A stretch of 64,000 nucleotides of DNA, from assembly GCA_019113745.1 (NCBI GenBank), contig DXGV01000016.1:56998-120997 (forward strand). The letters are read 5' to 3'. This document shows, one piece after another, positions 63,691 to 64,000 of this stretch (the first letter of the stretch is position 1; each line of letters begins with the position of its first letter). A model generated the notes under the pieces. It saw only the letters and a program-made list of their open reading frames with translations. It had not been told where the DNA came from and searched no databases. This DNA comes from Candidatus Blautia intestinavium (GTDB taxonomy: Bacteria; Bacillota; Clostridia; Lachnospirales; Lachnospiraceae). The position numbers and the translations under genes are program-made.

Positions 63691-64000
63691 TATCAGAATT
63701 TTTTTCGGAAAGAAAGGTGCTGTCGTATCAATGATTAGAAAATCACAGATGCGGCAGCATCTTTTTGCCATTTTCAAGCCGGAATATCCGCATCTTTGAA
63801 AAATCAGGAGTGTCAATAAATAAGAAATAAACAGCATAAATTTCAAGAAAATATTGAATTTTTTGACGGGGGGAGACTGTCCGAAAACTAAGATGAATGT
63901 TCATCGAAATTAAGATTGAGCCACTCTTATGAGTGTTCAATATAGATATTTATACTGCACATTGAAAACTGAATAAAGTACACAGAAATCATGCATCTAT
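63691..64000. other. Non-coding end of window with possible rRNA-spacer-like sequence
   Basis: After the terminator (63713-63766) I see no gene. The last 60 bases contain ATTGAAAACTGAATA followed by AAGTACACAG, which resembles the stretch that precedes 23S rRNA genes in Firmicute rRNA spacers. Only a motif match; no rRNA gene body is visible. Confidence 0.35.
63713..63766 (+). terminator. Terminator of the methyltransferase operon
   Basis: AAAGGTGCTGTCGTATC pairs with GATGCGGCAGCATCTTT using several G-U pairs; an inner TGATT/AATCA stem closes the hairpin; TTTTT follows. Confidence 0.8.

Noticed and set aside
63941..64000. Calling a 23S rRNA gene or rRNA spacer as a firm feature
   Set aside because: Only a short motif resemblance; no rRNA body is inside the window.

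Overview
The window reads as chromosomal DNA of a gut-type anaerobic Firmicute, most likely a member of Lachnospiraceae. The reasons are family content (DUF1836, DUF4364, DUF5685, DUF2798, DUF2284, a V-type ATPase operon, class-36 alpha-galactosidase with an ATPase-less sugar ABC transporter, corrinoid methyltransferases), strong AGGAGG ribosome sites, sigma-A type promoters with 17-18 bp spacers, and moderate G+C. Genus and species cannot be fixed from what I can see. No tRNA, complete rRNA gene, prophage, transposase or CRISPR array was found.

Layout. 1-3022: 3' part of a branched-chain amino acid ABC operon (livM, livG, livF) followed by a cytidylate-kinase-like gene. 3194-7245: DUF624 membrane protein, TIGR01212 radical SAM protein, DUF4364 protein, rarA (reverse) and yerC. 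7363-11814: cell-envelope genes (amidase, class-A-beta-lactamase-fold serine hydrolase, four-repeat SH3b protein) and two small conserved genes. 11894-18316: alpha-galactoside locus with a divergent AraC regulator, solute-binding protein, two permeases and GH36 alpha-galactosidase. 18465-31473: housekeeping stretch with pcrA, rlmD, an AI-2E family transporter, an ArsR metal sensor, an XdhC-type maturation protein, a DUF1002 secreted protein, an rRNA methyltransferase gene broken by one in-frame TAG, a DUF5685/J-domain pair and ddh. 31676-34962: two secreted NlpC/P60-type wall enzymes. 35163-37558: polar amino acid ABC transporter. 37925-46572: V-type ATPase operon (G/H-I-K-E-C-F-A-B-D). 46745-54937: mannitol-type PTS locus. 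54960-58688: nudC, an HD protein, a corrinoid-reductive activase and a DUF2284 protein. 58788-63690: PucR-type regulator, a 10-unit tandem repeat array and a three-gene corrinoid methyl-transfer operon.

How parts work together. The PTS locus has two promoters (46641 and 51824), each preceded by the same kind of long palindrome ending exactly 12 bp before the -35 box. This points to one activator, most likely the MtlR/BglG-type protein encoded between them. The locus encodes a hexitol-type PTS, a SorE-like dehydrogenase, a 1-phosphofructokinase and its own HPr, but no MtlD. This suggests a route hexitol-1-phosphate to ketose-1-phosphate to fructose-1,6-bisphosphate. The methyl-transfer operon (methyltransferase I of the UroD family, corrinoid protein, methyltetrahydrofolate methyltransferase) together with the nearby activase forms a complete O- or N-demethylation system that would feed methyl groups into the folate pool.

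The V-ATPase rotor subunit keeps a residue set matching the sodium ligands known from Enterococcus hirae NtpK, so sodium coupling is likely. The least explained sequence is the 52-bp hairpin repeat array at 60354-60870.
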